From the NCBI RefSeq assembly GCF_003610465.1, contig NZ_RAQI01000002.1:558001-622000 (forward strand): a stretch of 64,000 nucleotides of DNA, given 5' to 3'. The notes under the pieces are model-generated. The model made no database searches. It saw only the letters and a program-made list of their open reading frames with translations, and had not been told where the DNA came from. The stretch is from Xenorhabdus ehlersii (GTDB lineage: Bacteria; Pseudomonadota; Gammaproteobacteria; Enterobacterales; Enterobacteriaceae). Made by a program: the position numbers and the translations under genes. This document shows, piece after piece, positions 1-10,809 of the stretch (position 1 is its first letter; each line of letters begins with the position of its first letter).

Positions 1-298
<298 letters not shown>

Positions 299-398
299 TT
301 AAGTTTGGATCGTAGACAGAAAACCGTGTTGCAAGCCAACACGGTATCTGACAAGTAATAAAATAATCACTGCAACAAATGACTTTAGAGAGGAAGTA

Positions 399-1256
399 AT
401 GGAAAGAATCGAACATCACGCCTGTTTTGGTGGATGGCAGGATATCTATCAACATGAATCAAAGGCTTTGGGTTGCCAGATGCGTTTTGCCATTTTCTTG
501 CCTCCTCAAATTAAAGCAAGAAGATTACCCGTCCTTTACTGGCTCTCTGGCTTGACCTGCACTGAGCAAAATTTCATCACAAAATCAGGCGCTCAACGTT
601 ATGCGGCTGAACAGGGTATCGTTATTGTGGCTCCAGATACCAGCCCACGGGGTGATGATGTCGCTGACGATCCCGCCTACGATCTTGGAAAAGGTGCTGG
701 CTTTTATCTCAATGCATCAAAACACCCTTGGGCTTCACACTATCGTATGTATGATTATGTTGTTTCAGAACTCCCCAATTTGATTGAAACACACTTTGCG
801 GTCACTAATATACGAGCAATCAGTGGACACTCAATGGGAGGCCATGGTGCAATGATTGTTGCATTGAAGAATCCAGAACGTTATTGCAGTGTTTCGGCAT
901 TCTCACCTATTGTGGCTCCTAGCCAGGTTCCGTGGGGAATAAAAGCATTTTCAGCCTACCTTGGCGAAGATACATCAGATTGGAAACAATATGACACTGT
1001 AGAACTGATCAGGAATGCGAAAGAACAGCTTCCTATTTTGATTGACCAGGGTCTCAATGATGACTTTTTGGATGAACAGTTACGCCCTCATTTATTGCAA
1101 GATATTTGCGATGAAGCCGGTTATCCAGTGACTATCAATCTTCGGCCTGAATATGATCACAGCTATTACTTTATTGCCAGCTTTATTGAAGATCATATCA
1201 CTTATCATGCCAAAGCAATGCAAGGTCATGACATCAATTTATTGACTCATGTATAG
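399..1256 (+). CDS. frmB: S-formylglutathione hydrolase
   Basis: This 285-residue serine esterase hydrolyses S-formylglutathione to glutathione and formate, the second step of formaldehyde detoxification. The nucleophile is Ser145 in GHSMGGHGA; the Asp is at 221 or 222 (GLNDDF) and His254 sits in EYDHSYYF, matching the positions of the E. coli enzyme. The length is also close to the family norm of about 280. The ATG at 399 is preceded by GAGAGGAAGTA, a good ribosome-binding site. It follows frmA in the same direction, and a usual repressor gene frmR is not visible in the window. Confidence 0.95.
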   Translation: MERIEHHACFGGWQDIYQHESKALGCQMRFAIFLPPQIKARRLPVLYWLSGLTCTEQNFITKSGAQRYAAEQGIVIVAPDTSPRGDDVADDPAYDLGKGAGFYLNASKHPWASHYRMYDYVVSELPNLIETHFAVTNIRAISGHSMGGHGAMIVALKNPERYCSVSAFSPIVAPSQVPWGIKAFSAYLGEDTSDWKQYDTVELIRNAKEQLPILIDQGLNDDFLDEQLRPHLLQDICDEAGYPVTINLRPEYDHSYYFIASFIEDHITYHAKAMQGHDINLLTHV

Positions 1257-1280
1257 TCTGTCTATTTGGAGAACATTCAG

Positions 1281-1418
1281 ATGGCAAAGATTGATGTGAC
1301 CTGTCCATCTTGTTGTGCAGTTAAAGGGATCCACCGTAATGGGCGCTCTCGCTCTGGTCATCAACGTTATCTTTGCCAGTCCTGCCGTCATTCTTGGCAA
1401 CGGGAACCGCATCTCTGA
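1281..1418 (+). mobile_element. IS1-type InsA fragment (N-terminal zinc finger only)
   Basis: A 45-codon reading frame has the InsA pattern: two CxxC pairs (CPSC and CQSC) around GHQRYLC. The helix-turn-helix half of InsA and all of InsB are missing; the frame stops at TGA 1416-1418. A Shine-Dalgarno-like GGAG lies 12 bp upstream of the ATG, so the 5' end of the element is partly retained. No terminal inverted repeat or target duplication was recognised. It lies just outside the left end of the flg block, opposite in position to another IS1 remnant at 13.7 kb. Confidence 0.75.
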
Positions 1419-1468
1419 GTATCATGTTTTATAGGGATCTAACTATTTGGAAGTACAACCTAAATAAA

Positions 1469-1504
1469 CCCTTGTTTTTCCTAATTTAATGGAAAAGGCA
1501 AGGG
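1469..1504. terminator. imperfect hairpin between IS1 fragment and flgL
   Basis: CCCTTG followed by TTTTTCC can pair with GGAAAA and CAAGGG across a short AT-rich loop, with a small bulge. It lies in the convergent gap between the IS1 fragment and flgL and may act as a bidirectional terminator. This is a visual prediction only. Confidence 0.35.
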
Positions 1505-1542
1505 CTATGTTACTGGGATAAGAAAATAAAACTGCAACCTGA

Positions 1543-1565
1543 AAGGTTGGAAATATACCAACCTT
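1543..1565 (-). terminator. hairpin after flgL
   Basis: AAGGTTGG and CCAACCTT form a perfect 8-bp stem with a 7-base loop two bases beyond the flgL stop codon. It would end the leftward flg transcript. The following U-tract is weak. Confidence 0.5.
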
Positions 1566-1567
1566 AA

Positions 1568-2530
1568 TTAACGATACATCTCAAACAAAGACATACCTTT
1601 TAAATCAGAAAAAGCTTTATAGGAAGCCTGTAATGCAGCATGTTCCTGATAATAGCTGGAAATGGTGGAGATCAAATCCGCATCGACTAATTCCCCCATA
1701 CGAACTTTATTGGCTATGCTGCGTTCACTGGCTAACGCATCCAGTTGGTCCATTTCCTGAAGCTGTAACCCTAGCACGGCTTGCGCCGAGGATAAGTTGT
1801 TCAAGCTATTACGTACCCCTCGGTTAGCCTTGTTAATTAACTCCAGTGATTCCTCTCTTTCTGTTTCGCTGGCATCCGTGAATGGCCTTTTAAGCGCCTC
1901 GATCGCAAAATCAATAGAAGCAAAAATATCTGATTCACTGGCACTGCCATCAGGTTCTTTAATCGGGTTGGACGTTGCCGATAAAAAGACTTTTTCCCCT
2001 GTATGGGCGATAACCATGGAACGATTGTCATCCACCCTTTGGCTTATAGCCTCATATCCACCTTTGTAGTGAACTTTTCCACTGCCATCCGCTTCAAAAG
2101 GTGGAACGTCTGTCTTATAACCAGCAAAAATATAGCGGCCATTGCCATCGGTTTTATTCCCAAGGTTCAGCAATTGCTGTTTAAGCCCGTCTAATTGTTG
2201 GGCATAAGACTCACGATCATGATCGCTCTCTGCACTCGCCGCCGCGACTAATGTTTCCAAAACATTATGTGTCACCGATACAACACCATCGATAGTGCTC
2301 AATTGGGTTGACATCGTGTTCTTGGCAAAGATACGAGCTGCCACAAATTGCTGATTCTTCGCCTCAGATTGAGCAACCATAATACTCTGTGAAGCAGCCA
2401 ACGGATCATCAGATGGTTTGATAACACGTTTCCCGCTGGATAACTGTTCACCATATTGCATCCATTTAGCCTGGGAGCCAAAAACTCCATTCATTTTTTG
2501 GCTGTATAAAAGATTCGTACTTACGCGCAC
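1568..2530 (-). CDS. flgL: flagellar hook-filament junction protein FlgL
   Basis: FlgL (HAP3) forms the junction layer between FlgK and the flagellin filament. The 320-residue protein begins MRVSTNLLYSQKM and has the flagellin-like N-terminal helix (WMQYGEQLSSGKRVIKPSDDPLAASQS) and a C-terminal helical region (SSYYQEHAALQASYKAFSDLKGMSLFEMY), the pair of coiled-coil segments that pack together in the axial family. Its length is normal (about 317 in E. coli). It is the last gene of the leftward flg run, 36 bp after flgK, and shares that gene's sigma-28 promoter. Confidence 0.95.
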   Translation of the reverse strand: MRVSTNLLYSQKMNGVFGSQAKWMQYGEQLSSGKRVIKPSDDPLAASQSIMVAQSEAKNQQFVAARIFAKNTMSTQLSTIDGVVSVTHNVLETLVAAASAESDHDRESYAQQLDGLKQQLLNLGNKTDGNGRYIFAGYKTDVPPFEADGSGKVHYKGGYEAISQRVDDNRSMVIAHTGEKVFLSATSNPIKEPDGSASESDIFASIDFAIEALKRPFTDASETEREESLELINKANRGVRNSLNNLSSAQAVLGLQLQEMDQLDALASERSIANKVRMGELVDADLISTISSYYQEHAALQASYKAFSDLKGMSLFEMYR

Positions 2531-2566
2531 AATATCAGTTCCTTTTTTTCTTTCGCCACTTAGTGA

Positions 2567-4204
2567 TTAACGAATATCCAAAATGGCATTAAACAGCGTC
2601 GAAGCGGTCTGGATAACACGAGCATTTGACAAATAGTATTGTTGCAAACGTTGCAGTTCACCGTATTCTTCATCTAGGTTGACGCCAGAAATAGACTCGC
2701 GGCGGCTGTAAAGCACCTCTACTTGGATCTTCTGGGCTTCGAAACTACGTTGAGAACTATTAGCTTTACTACCCACGGTACTGACCAGTGAAGCATAAGC
2801 ATCAGTCAAGGTATTTTTACCATCAACCAGCTTTTGTTCTTGTAGGAGAGTGAATTTCTTCGCATTGTTGTTATCACTTTGACCAGAACCTTTAGCACCT
2901 GCCGTTGCCAGCTGGGAGGGGGTTTTAATATTGACTTCAAGTGTAGCTATTACGCTACCGACTGTTTTCAGTGTGTACCGATCATTATCCTGTGGATTAG
3001 TCGCATTGATTGCGACTTTCAAACCGTCAAATTCCAGCGTCTTACCATTTTTAGTTACAGAGATCATTTCCTTGTCGGTAACACGCTGTACTTTCCAATC
3101 CCCGCCTTGGTACTTAATCGTATAGTCACTGTCTTTTACTTTAGTGGTATCGGCGTATTCCACTTTAATTTCAGCCGAACCTTTGTTATTGCTGTTAGCA
3201 ATGGTTTCTGGCTGCGCAAGGTTGAAGAAATCGATACCTGGTTTACCGTCCAGATCGAAACCACCACGCTGGACTTGATTGAATTGATCCGCCATCACTA
3301 ATCCCAATTGGTTTAATTGATTGCGGGTTGGGTCTATCACTTCACTACGCACACGCAATGCACCACCCAACGTCCCTTGTGAGATAAAACGCTCATCAAT
3401 TTCTTTCGTACTTATACCATTGTTATAGCCTAGGGTAATACGGCCGCTATCTGCACTGGATGGAATCGCTTCCAGCCGATAGGATTTGCTGCCCAATACC
3501 AATGAGGGGCCACCGCCAAATGAGACGTTGTAAACACCACCGTCTTGCTGAACCATATCTACTTCAATAAGTTGATTTAATTTATTAAGCGTATCATCGC
3601 GTTTATCCAGTAAAGCCAGAGGTTCACCTGTTCCTACGCCACGCATACGAGAAATTTCATTATTCAGAAAGGCAATTTCTTCCGCGTACTTATTAATTTC
3701 TTTGACATTCTTCTCAATTTGGGTATTGATACCGCTGTCCATCTTACGGAGATGTTGATCCGTTTCTTTAAACCGGTTAACCAAACCTTCAGCTTTACCT
3801 CGTACTGTGGTTCTTGCCGCATGGTCTTCCGCGTTATTTTCAAGCGTGCTCAGGCTCTTAAAAAAGTCTTCCATAGAACTGGAAAGGCTGGTTGTATTAT
3901 CTGCCAGCAGATTCTCAACTTGAGAAGCCTGATTATTGTATGTAATTAATTCAGCATATTTGGTTTTTGCAGCATTATATTGCTCGTTGACAAACTCATT
4001 ATATTGTCGATCAATGGAATTGACATTCACACCATTGCCAATAAAGCCAACTGGTGACATGTTGCCATTATTCTGCGACATTACCGTGATCTGTCGGTGA
4101 TATCCCTCGACTTTAGAGTTAGTAATGTTATTACTCACCACACTCATTGCCACTTGCGCAGCATTAATACCACTCATGGCAGTATTGATAAGACTATTGG
4201 ACAT
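2567..4204 (-). CDS. flgK: flagellar hook-associated protein FlgK
   Basis: FlgK (HAP1) caps the hook and supports FlgL. The 545-residue product starts MSNSLINTAMSGINAAQVAMSVVSNNITN, the conserved N-terminal axial helix, and ends with the matching C-terminal helix (LQRLQQYYLSNARVIQTASTLFNAILDIR). The central domain is variable, as is usual. It is exported by the flagellar type III apparatus with the help of FlgN, which is also encoded in the window. A sigma-28 promoter lies 61 bp upstream, so flgKL is a late transcription unit separated from flgB-J. Confidence 0.96.
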   Translation of the reverse strand: MSNSLINTAMSGINAAQVAMSVVSNNITNSKVEGYHRQITVMSQNNGNMSPVGFIGNGVNVNSIDRQYNEFVNEQYNAAKTKYAELITYNNQASQVENLLADNTTSLSSSMEDFFKSLSTLENNAEDHAARTTVRGKAEGLVNRFKETDQHLRKMDSGINTQIEKNVKEINKYAEEIAFLNNEISRMRGVGTGEPLALLDKRDDTLNKLNQLIEVDMVQQDGGVYNVSFGGGPSLVLGSKSYRLEAIPSSADSGRITLGYNNGISTKEIDERFISQGTLGGALRVRSEVIDPTRNQLNQLGLVMADQFNQVQRGGFDLDGKPGIDFFNLAQPETIANSNNKGSAEIKVEYADTTKVKDSDYTIKYQGGDWKVQRVTDKEMISVTKNGKTLEFDGLKVAINATNPQDNDRYTLKTVGSVIATLEVNIKTPSQLATAGAKGSGQSDNNNAKKFTLLQEQKLVDGKNTLTDAYASLVSTVGSKANSSQRSFEAQKIQVEVLYSRRESISGVNLDEEYGELQRLQQYYLSNARVIQTASTLFNAILDIR

Positions 4205-4264
4205 GTGTAGATCCTTTTACGTTTTCGTTATGCCTCCATCGTGGGAGGTAATTCACTGCTACAG

Positions 4265-4291
4265 TTATCGGCAAAATACCCTGATTCTTGA
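4265..4291 (-). promoter_or_regulatory. sigma-28 (FliA) promoter of flgKL
   Basis: On the minus strand TCAAGAAT (-35, 5 of 8 matches to TAAAGTTT) is followed by 11 bases and a perfect GCCGATAA (-10). The element ends 61 bp before the flgK ATG, in the 101-bp gap after flgJ. Confidence 0.8.
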
Positions 4292-4305
4292 GCGAATTGA
4301 TTCCC

Positions 4306-5301
4306 TTAAAACAAGTTATCAAAATCATAGGCATAGGCTTTTGCCATTTGATTGCCGGTATTTTTTAACTGCTGGATCAATGACACTAATTTTTGTGCAT
4401 AACCTGGATCGGTGGCATATCCGGCCTCTTGTAAGGAATACGCTCCCTGCTCTGCCGTTGTTGATTGTGCAACCTTGGTGTAACGGGGGTTTTCTGTCAG
4501 TAAATTGACGTAATCCGTTATCGCTTCCGTATAAGAGCTATAGACGCGGAAGCTGTCCTGCATTTTCTTCGGCTCACCATCAATGTATTCCGTCGTCATA
4601 ATATTGGTGACGGGCCCTTTCCAGTATTTTCCCGCTTTGATACCAAACAAATTATGACTTGGCTTACCTTCCGCTGTCAGAATTTCTCGCTGCCCCCAGC
4701 CGGATTCCAGCGCTGCCTGAGCAATAATCAATAAATGAGGAATACCACTTTGCTGGCTTGCCAACTGAGCTGGTAAGGAAAGCATGGAAACAAAGCTGGC
4801 GCTGTGCATCGGCAATGATTTTGGTGGGGCTGAACTGTATTGAGGTGAACCATTCGCCGAAGATGGGTTTTTAGACAGATAGTCAGGAGCCGGTATAGCC
4901 CGACGCATAAATTGTTCCAATGCCTGCTTCGGTAATGTTTGCAGGATTTCATTATCCAGCGGCATCGGCACAGTGTTGGCTAATTCATCAGGTACATTAT
5001 TATTCGCATTAGAGAATTGCTTAACGATCATGTCCGCAAATCCTAACCCCTTTTGGGAAAGATCCTGGGCAATTTGCTGATCGTACAGCGAAGTATAAAA
5101 ATGCGTCTGCTCACTGCTTAAAATGCCATCCTGCGGCAACGAGGAACGCATACTTTTCAGCATCATCTGAACGAAGACGCCTTCTAATTGTTGGGCTACT
5201 TGCCGTAGCCCTTGTTGTGGTTCCTGTGACAATTTAGCTTTCAGTGAATGCAATGAGTTAACATCGTAAGCTGCATTGGACATCGTCAGAAAATCATTCA
5301 T
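4306..5301 (-). CDS. flgJ: flagellar rod cap protein / peptidoglycan hydrolase FlgJ
   Basis: FlgJ caps the growing rod and opens the peptidoglycan so the rod can cross the periplasm. The N-terminal rod-capping domain contains LEGVFVQMMLKSMRSSLPQ. The C-terminal glucosaminidase domain is recognisable from IAQAALESGWGQREI, with the catalytic Glu, and from the YSSYTEAITDYVNLL segment. The chosen ATG at 5301 gives 331 residues beginning MNDFLTMS and overlaps the flgI stop by one base (TGATG), a typical translational coupling; upstream in-frame starts would run deep into flgI. Confidence 0.95.
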   Translation of the reverse strand: MNDFLTMSNAAYDVNSLHSLKAKLSQEPQQGLRQVAQQLEGVFVQMMLKSMRSSLPQDGILSSEQTHFYTSLYDQQIAQDLSQKGLGFADMIVKQFSNANNNVPDELANTVPMPLDNEILQTLPKQALEQFMRRAIPAPDYLSKNPSSANGSPQYSSAPPKSLPMHSASFVSMLSLPAQLASQQSGIPHLLIIAQAALESGWGQREILTAEGKPSHNLFGIKAGKYWKGPVTNIMTTEYIDGEPKKMQDSFRVYSSYTEAITDYVNLLTENPRYTKVAQSTTAEQGAYSLQEAGYATDPGYAQKLVSLIQQLKNTGNQMAKAYAYDFDNLF

Positions 5302-6419
5302 CAGATAATCTCCAATTTCGCCCGCAGACAACCTGCGCTCTCCATTGCCTGCAAGATCGACATTAAATCGGTTGGCGTTGCACCCAACGCATTCAACGCA
5401 CGCACAACTTGTGTCAGATTTGCACTGGCACTAAGTTGCTGCAATGCGCCCCCCTGCTCCTGAATGCCAACCCCCGTATTACGGGTCACGACGGTACTGC
5501 CTCCCGCCAATGGCGTATTGGGCTGATTGACCACGATCTGACGTTCAACGGTCACAGACAAACTACCATGAGCAATCGCACAACTGTCCAAGGTAACATT
5601 ACGGTTCATCACCACGGAACCTGTTCGGGAGTTGAAAATCACTTTGGCATCACCGGCATCCACGCGGATAGGCAAATTCTGTACCTGAGCCAGAAACTTC
5701 ACCTGTTCGCTGTTCTCAATCGGTAAACGCAACTGCACCGTGCGGGAATCCAACGGTGTCGCCGTTCCCGTTCCTTTCAATCGGTTGATCGCATCACTGA
5801 TTTTCTGAGCCAGCCCAAAATCATCATCATTCAGTTGCAGATTCAGCGTGCCTTTCTGGCCGAACTGTGTTGGCAACTCACGTTCAATCACCGCACCATT
5901 GGAAATCCGGCCACCGGCAAGTTGGTTGACTTTGATACTGTTACCACCGGCACTCGCACCGGCACCACCCACAAGAATATTGCCCTGAGCCAAAGCATAG
6001 ACCTGGTTATCCACCCCTTTTAACGGCGTCATCAGCAATGTACCGCCACGCAAACTCTTGGCATTACCCAGCGAGGAAACGACAACATCAATGTTCTGCC
6101 CTGTACGCGCAAACGGGGGCAGTTTTGCTGTCACCATCACGGCAGCGACATTTTTAAGCTGCATATTTGTACCGGCGGGTACGGTGATCCCTAGCTGTGA
6201 CAACATATTGCTCAGGCTTTGGGTAGTAAAAGGCGTCTGCATGGTTTGGTCACCCGTTCCATCCAGCCCAACGACCAAACCATAACCAATCAGCGCGTTA
6301 TCCCTGACTCCTTCAATCGTCGTCAAATCACGAATACGTTCGGCAAAAACACTGGCAGAAGTGAACGTACCGGACAGCACCAACAAAAACGTAAAAAGGC
6401 TGGCGACTAATTTTTTCAT
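5301..6419 (-). CDS. flgI: flagellar P-ring protein FlgI
   Basis: FlgI builds the periplasmic P ring around the rod. The product begins [32 protein letters not shown], with a Sec signal peptide cut before ERIRDL, and continues with the family signature [24 protein letters not shown]. At 372 residues it has the usual length. The ATG at 6419 is preferred over one 9 bases upstream because AGAGG sits at a proper distance only from the internal one. It lies 15 bp after flgH and is coupled to flgJ. No lesion is seen. Confidence 0.95.
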   Translation of the reverse strand: MKKLVASLFTFLLVLSGTFTSASVFAERIRDLTTIEGVRDNALIGYGLVVGLDGTGDQTMQTPFTTQSLSNMLSQLGITVPAGTNMQLKNVAAVMVTAKLPPFARTGQNIDVVVSSLGNAKSLRGGTLLMTPLKGVDNQVYALAQGNILVGGAGASAGGNSIKVNQLAGGRISNGAVIERELPTQFGQKGTLNLQLNDDDFGLAQKISDAINRLKGTGTATPLDSRTVQLRLPIENSEQVKFLAQVQNLPIRVDAGDAKVIFNSRTGSVVMNRNVTLDSCAIAHGSLSVTVERQIVVNQPNTPLAGGSTVVTRNTGVGIQEQGGALQQLSASANLTQVVRALNALGATPTDLMSILQAMESAGCLRAKLEII

Positions 6420-6434
6420 CCTAACCATCCTCTT

Positions 6435-7214
6435 TTAAAACGGCGAGATATTTATAAAGAAACGTTGTAACCAACCCATATGCTGCGCTTCGTTGATATA
6501 ACCATCACCAACATACTCAATACGGGCATCAGCAACTTGATTGGAACTCACCGTATTATTGCCCGTGATCGTGCGCGGGTTAACAACACCAGAGAAACGA
6601 ATAAACTCCGTACCCTGATTAATAGCGATCTGTTTTTCCCCCACTACATGTAGGTTGCCATTGGCCAGCAGTTTATCCACAGTCACAGTAATGGTGCCCC
6701 TGAAGGTATTGTTGGCATTCGCACCACCTTTGCCACCAAATTCATTATTGCCTTCCATGCCCAGATCGGTTTTTCCACCCCCCATCAATCCCTGTAAAAA
6801 ACGAGGCGTCAAAGCCGCCGCAAAACTGGTTTTTCCATTGCGACTCGCATTGGCTGAAGAGTTTTTGCTCGCACTGACGTTCTCCTGCAAAATAATCGTT
6901 AGCGTATCACCAATATTGCGTGGACGGCGGTCTTCAAACAGTGGCTGATAGCCGTAATAGACCGGTTGGACAGTTTGAAAAATAGAACCATTTGGCGTTG
7001 GAGCAGGCGTTTCGGCGGGTTTTGCGGTTGTTTGCCCTTCCACCAGTGGCTTGTGCGGCATATAAGCACAGCCCCCTAATGTCAGTGCCGACAATGCGAG
7101 TACCGCCACAGATATGCTGATACGCCACTTATTTCTCTGGTTTCTCCGTAAACCAGTGGAGCCATAAGCTACATGGTTTTTAGCATGGCTTTCGGCAACG
7201 GGCATTGTATCCAT
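6435..7214 (-). CDS. flgH: flagellar L-ring lipoprotein FlgH
   Basis: FlgH is the outer-membrane lipoprotein that forms the L ring. A lipobox LGGC follows a hydrophobic stretch ([22 protein letters not shown]), and the mature part holds the family core [30 protein letters not shown] and the ending [16 protein letters not shown]. The N-terminal extension before the hydrophobic core is longer than in E. coli, about 30 residues, so the true start may be the second ATG at 7205 or further in. It sits between flgG and flgI in the leftward operon. Confidence 0.93.
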   Translation of the reverse strand: MDTMPVAESHAKNHVAYGSTGLRRNQRNKWRISISVAVLALSALTLGGCAYMPHKPLVEGQTTAKPAETPAPTPNGSIFQTVQPVYYGYQPLFEDRRPRNIGDTLTIILQENVSASKNSSANASRNGKTSFAAALTPRFLQGLMGGGKTDLGMEGNNEFGGKGGANANNTFRGTITVTVDKLLANGNLHVVGEKQIAINQGTEFIRFSGVVNPRTITGNNTVSSNQVADARIEYVGDGYINEAQHMGWLQRFFINISPF

Positions 7215-7282
7215 CTTCTATGCTCTTAAGTTTATCGTAGAAATAGTGGAAGAACGTATTCCCCCACCATTTAATGATTAGG

Positions 7283-8065
7283 TTATAACTGTGTCAGCTT
7301 TTGCAGCATTTGATCAGAAGTCGATACTGCCTTGCTGTTGATTTCATAGGCTCGCTGCACCTGAATCATAGTGACCAACTCTTCCGCCACATTGACGTTA
7401 GACGTTTCGACAAAGCCTTGATAGAGCACGCCAGCGCCATTGATGCCCGGTGCATTCTCTACTGGTACGCCAGAACTGTTGGTTTCCAGATACAAATTCT
7501 CACCGATGCTTTCCAGTCCACTTTCATTGATAAACGTGGTCAATGTCAGTTGCCCAATCTGCTGAGGCGCATTTTGCCCTTGCACGTTTACACTAACAGT
7601 ACCATCACTGGCAATGTTGAGCTTAGTGGCATTATCTGGAATGATGATGGCAGGTACTATCTGAAAACCACCCACAGTAACCAGCTGACCATTCTGATCT
7701 TTCTGAAATGAACCATCACGGGTATAGCCAATGGTGCCATCAGGCATCTGGACTTGGAAAAAGCCCTGTCCTTTAATTGCCACATCCTGGCTGCTATTGG
7801 TTTTCGCCAGGTTACCCTGGCTGTGCAGCCGCTCAGTGGCTACCGGTCGTGCGCCCGTACCAATCTGCAAACCTGATGGCAGGGTAGTCTGTTCAGACGA
7901 CATCGCACCTGGCTGACGTTCGGTTTGATAGAGCAAATCTTCAAACACCGCACGCTGGCGTTTGAAACCGTTGGTGCTGACATTTGCCAAGTTGTTAGAA
8001 ATAACATCCATATTGGTTTGCTGAGCATCCAGCCCAGTCTTGGCAATCCATAAAGATCGGATCAT
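7283..8065 (-). CDS. flgG: flagellar distal rod protein FlgG
   Basis: FlgG forms the distal rod. The 260-residue sequence begins [36 protein letters not shown], the conserved axial N-terminus with the flagellar rod motif, and ends [35 protein letters not shown], the matching C-terminal helix. The length equals that of the enterobacterial protein. It is 22 bp downstream of flgF. The long plus-strand open frames opposite it carry no recognisable protein and are shadows. Confidence 0.96.
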   Translation of the reverse strand: MIRSLWIAKTGLDAQQTNMDVISNNLANVSTNGFKRQRAVFEDLLYQTERQPGAMSSEQTTLPSGLQIGTGARPVATERLHSQGNLAKTNSSQDVAIKGQGFFQVQMPDGTIGYTRDGSFQKDQNGQLVTVGGFQIVPAIIIPDNATKLNIASDGTVSVNVQGQNAPQQIGQLTLTTFINESGLESIGENLYLETNSSGVPVENAPGINGAGVLYQGFVETSNVNVAEELVTMIQVQRAYEINSKAVSTSDQMLQKLTQL

Positions 8066-8087
8066 GAATTTATCCCCTGTATCCGAT

Positions 8088-8843
8088 TTAGCTCATAGCG
8101 AGAATTTGGTTAGCCCGCTGTGCATTTTCATCGGAACTGTGTATGACTTTCATTTGCATCTCAAAACGACGCGCGTTGGCGATCATGTTCACCATGCTTT
8201 CCACTGGATTAACATTGCTGCCTTCCAAGACACCTGGCATAAGTTTCACTTCTGTACTGGCCGCCAATTCATTGCCCTGCTGTTCCCGCGCCTGTGACGT
8301 TAAATGGAACAAACCATCATCGCCACGTACCACTTGATTAGCTTCCGGTTTAACGATTTTCAGCTTGCCAATCTGGCCCAACAACGTGGGCGGATCGCTG
8401 GCAATTAAGGCAGAAATGGCACCATCTGTCGCAATGGTCAATTCAGCTTGCGGCGGAACATCAATCGGCCCGTTTTCGCCCATCAACATGCGCCCCTGTA
8501 CCATCAGTTGCCCTTCAGGCGAAATTTGGATATTACCGTTGCGGGTATAGGCTTCCGTCCCATCTTCAAGCTGAACAGCTAAATAGCCACCTTGTCCGAC
8601 CGCCACATCTAACGGACGGGAGGTATAATTCATGGGTCCCTGACGGCTATCCATGCCAGGGGTAGAAGCAACAACCAGCGAGCGTGTCGGCAAGGTTTCA
8701 CCTTCAATGGGTACAGCACGCAGTGCAGCAAGTTGGGCTTTAAAGCCCGGCGTTGACGCATTGGCCAGATTGTTGGCTGTGACAGCTTGGTGCTCCAGCG
8801 TTTGGCGCGCAGCTCCCATAGCGGTATAAATGACGTGATCCAT
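8088..8843 (-). CDS. flgF: flagellar proximal rod protein FlgF
   Basis: FlgF is a proximal rod subunit. The 251 residues begin [38 protein letters not shown] and end with [37 protein letters not shown], the paired axial helices of the family. It is 22 bp after flgE and 22 bp before flgG, within the flgBCDEFGHIJ operon. Length and order are as in E. coli. Confidence 0.96.
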   Translation of the reverse strand: MDHVIYTAMGAARQTLEHQAVTANNLANASTPGFKAQLAALRAVPIEGETLPTRSLVVASTPGMDSRQGPMNYTSRPLDVAVGQGGYLAVQLEDGTEAYTRNGNIQISPEGQLMVQGRMLMGENGPIDVPPQAELTIATDGAISALIASDPPTLLGQIGKLKIVKPEANQVVRGDDGLFHLTSQAREQQGNELAASTEVKLMPGVLEGSNVNPVESMVNMIANARRFEMQMKVIHSSDENAQRANQILAMS

Positions 8844-8864
8844 AAAGCTATCCGCCTGAGCTTA

Positions 8865-10061
8865 TTAACGCATGCTGACCAGTGTTTGCAGAATTTGGTC
8901 CTGCGTTTTGATGGTCTGAGCGTTGGATTGATAGTTACGCTGGGCGACGATCATATTGACCAGCTCTTGGCTCATATCTACGTTAGAAGCTTCCAGCGCA
9001 CCGCTGATCAACTTACCGAAGTTACCTGAACCTGCAAGTCCCACAACCGGGCTACCTGATGCTCCGGATTCTGCCCAAATATTATCGCCCTGTGCAGCCA
9101 GACCTTCAGGGTTGGCAAAGTTTGCCAGTACCACCTGACCCAATACCTGATTTTGATCGTTGGAATAAGTGCCGTAGATTTTACCGTCATTATCTACACG
9201 GTACTTGGTGAAATAACCTGCGGCATAACCATCTTGCTTTGGATTGTTGCTGGAACTTTGTGCAAGGCTCTGCTGCTTACTTCCATTTAAATCGATGGTG
9301 ATTTCCGCGAGAGCGGAACCATTCAGTGCTGGCATTGTAAATGTGAATGGATCAATCGCGGCCATTTGTCCACTTGTATTGAATGACAACTCACCCAATT
9401 CTTGAGCTTCAGAACCTGTTACAGAAGTATCCTGGGCATAAACTTTCCATTTATTATTTTCTGTTTTAACAAAAAACACATTAAGATCGTGCTGGCTACC
9501 CAAGCTATCGAAAATTTGCATGGGCGTACTGAAATTAAACGTATCTTTCTCGCCCGGATTTAATTTTTCTGTAATGGCTTTCTCCGTTGCGCTCAGGTTA
9601 GCTGACAACGAAATTTTGCTCGTTGCTTTCGCATCCATCATTGCCGTTGGGATCGAAATCGGTCCTACTGCGCCACCTTGTTGAATGACTCCGTTCACCG
9701 CCGGATAACCCGTCAGTTTCATACCCTGCATATTGATCAGGTTACGGTCTGAATCCAGGTTGAACTGACCGTTACGGGAATAGAAAATATTACCGTTGGA
9801 ATCTTCCATACGGAAAAAACCGCCTTGTGTGATTGCCATATCCAATTGGCGGTTAGTTGTAGTGGTTGAGCCGTCTTTAAAGTTCTGAACCATGCCAGAA
9901 ACCTTAACACCCAAGCCCACTTCTGAGCCGCTGAAAACGTCCGCAAAGGAAGCGGAGCTGGATTTAAAGCCAAATGTCGCTGAGTTTGCAATGTTATTAC
10001 CAATAACGTCCAGGTTACTCGCTGCGGCATTCAAGCCACTGACCGCTTGTGAAAAAGACAT
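8865..10061 (-). CDS. flgE: flagellar hook protein FlgE
   Basis: FlgE polymerises into the hook, the flexible joint. The 398-residue product begins MSFSQAVSGLNAAASNLDVIGNNIANSATFGFKSS and ends MSQELVNMIVAQRNYQSNAQTIKTQDQILQTLVSMR, typical axial termini flanking variable surface domains. The length is close to the 402 residues of E. coli. It follows flgD by 15 bp and needs the FlgD cap for assembly. Confidence 0.96.
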   Translation of the reverse strand: MSFSQAVSGLNAAASNLDVIGNNIANSATFGFKSSSASFADVFSGSEVGLGVKVSGMVQNFKDGSTTTTNRQLDMAITQGGFFRMEDSNGNIFYSRNGQFNLDSDRNLINMQGMKLTGYPAVNGVIQQGGAVGPISIPTAMMDAKATSKISLSANLSATEKAITEKLNPGEKDTFNFSTPMQIFDSLGSQHDLNVFFVKTENNKWKVYAQDTSVTGSEAQELGELSFNTSGQMAAIDPFTFTMPALNGSALAEITIDLNGSKQQSLAQSSSNNPKQDGYAAGYFTKYRVDNDGKIYGTYSNDQNQVLGQVVLANFANPEGLAAQGDNIWAESGASGSPVVGLAGSGNFGKLISGALEASNVDMSQELVNMIVAQRNYQSNAQTIKTQDQILQTLVSMR

Positions 10062-10076
10062 ATGTCCTCCGTTTAA

Positions 10077-10796
10077 TTAAAGAATCTGACGAACTTGATC
10101 CATGTTTACCGTTCCCGCCAGCCCTAAATCTAATTTAGTGCTATTCTCTTGCCGCACAACGCCGTTAACCTTAGCCTCTCTCAGAGGATGTATCATCAAC
10201 GCTTGATCCTGTTGGCTTGCGGAAACGGTGAAGTTATAAGCTTTTCCTTCCAGCATATTGCCTTCTGCGTCTTTACCATCCCATAAGAAGCTGTGTACGC
10301 CAGCACTCAAATATTCGGATGAGTTGGGATCTAATTTCTTGAATTCCATCTCCCGAACAACTGCGCCACTTTTATCTTTGATGGTCACTTTAACGATATC
10401 GGCAGGTCGGTTCAGTTCATAGCCCAACGGTGCTGCGTCAATATTTTTTTCTCCGTTGAAACCAACCAAAATCTCATTGCCAGGAACCATAACACTTCGA
10501 CCAATCAGTGCTACCGTTTGCATCGCGTGGTTACTGTCCATTTGCCCGACAATGGAACCCAGCGTCTTATTGAGCTTCTCAATACCTTCCACAGTACTGA
10601 TCTGCGCAATCTGTGAAGTCACTTCACTGTTTTGCATTGGGTTGGTTGGATCTTGGTTTTTAAGCTGAGCAACCAATATATTCAAAAAGCTATCTTTGAT
10701 ATCACCACTATTTTGTGGTTTTTGATTGGTCAACTTAGCCAGTTCACCGACTGTTGAATTATCCAATGATTCATTAATTGAGGTGGTAATTCCCAT
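10077..10796 (-). CDS. flgD: flagellar hook cap protein FlgD
   Basis: FlgD is the scaffold that caps the growing hook and is lost on completion. The N-terminal region holds the signature SFLNILVAQLKNQDPTNPMQNSEVTSQIAQISTVEGIEKLN; the C-terminal half has the tandem beta domains ending VNMDQVRQIL. At 239 residues it is slightly longer than the E. coli protein (231). It lies 13 bp after flgC in the same operon. Confidence 0.95.
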   Translation of the reverse strand: MGITTSINESLDNSTVGELAKLTNQKPQNSGDIKDSFLNILVAQLKNQDPTNPMQNSEVTSQIAQISTVEGIEKLNKTLGSIVGQMDSNHAMQTVALIGRSVMVPGNEILVGFNGEKNIDAAPLGYELNRPADIVKVTIKDKSGAVVREMEFKKLDPNSSEYLSAGVHSFLWDGKDAEGNMLEGKAYNFTVSASQQDQALMIHPLREAKVNGVVRQENSTKLDLGLAGTVNMDQVRQIL

Positions 10797-10809
10797 AACG
10801 ACATTCCTG

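Noticed and set aside
2879..3301. 140-codon plus-strand frame opposite flgK, and similar long antisense frames opposite flgG, flhA, cheA and the chemoreceptors.
   Set aside because: All lie within well-supported genes on the other strand and show no protein features; they are shadows.
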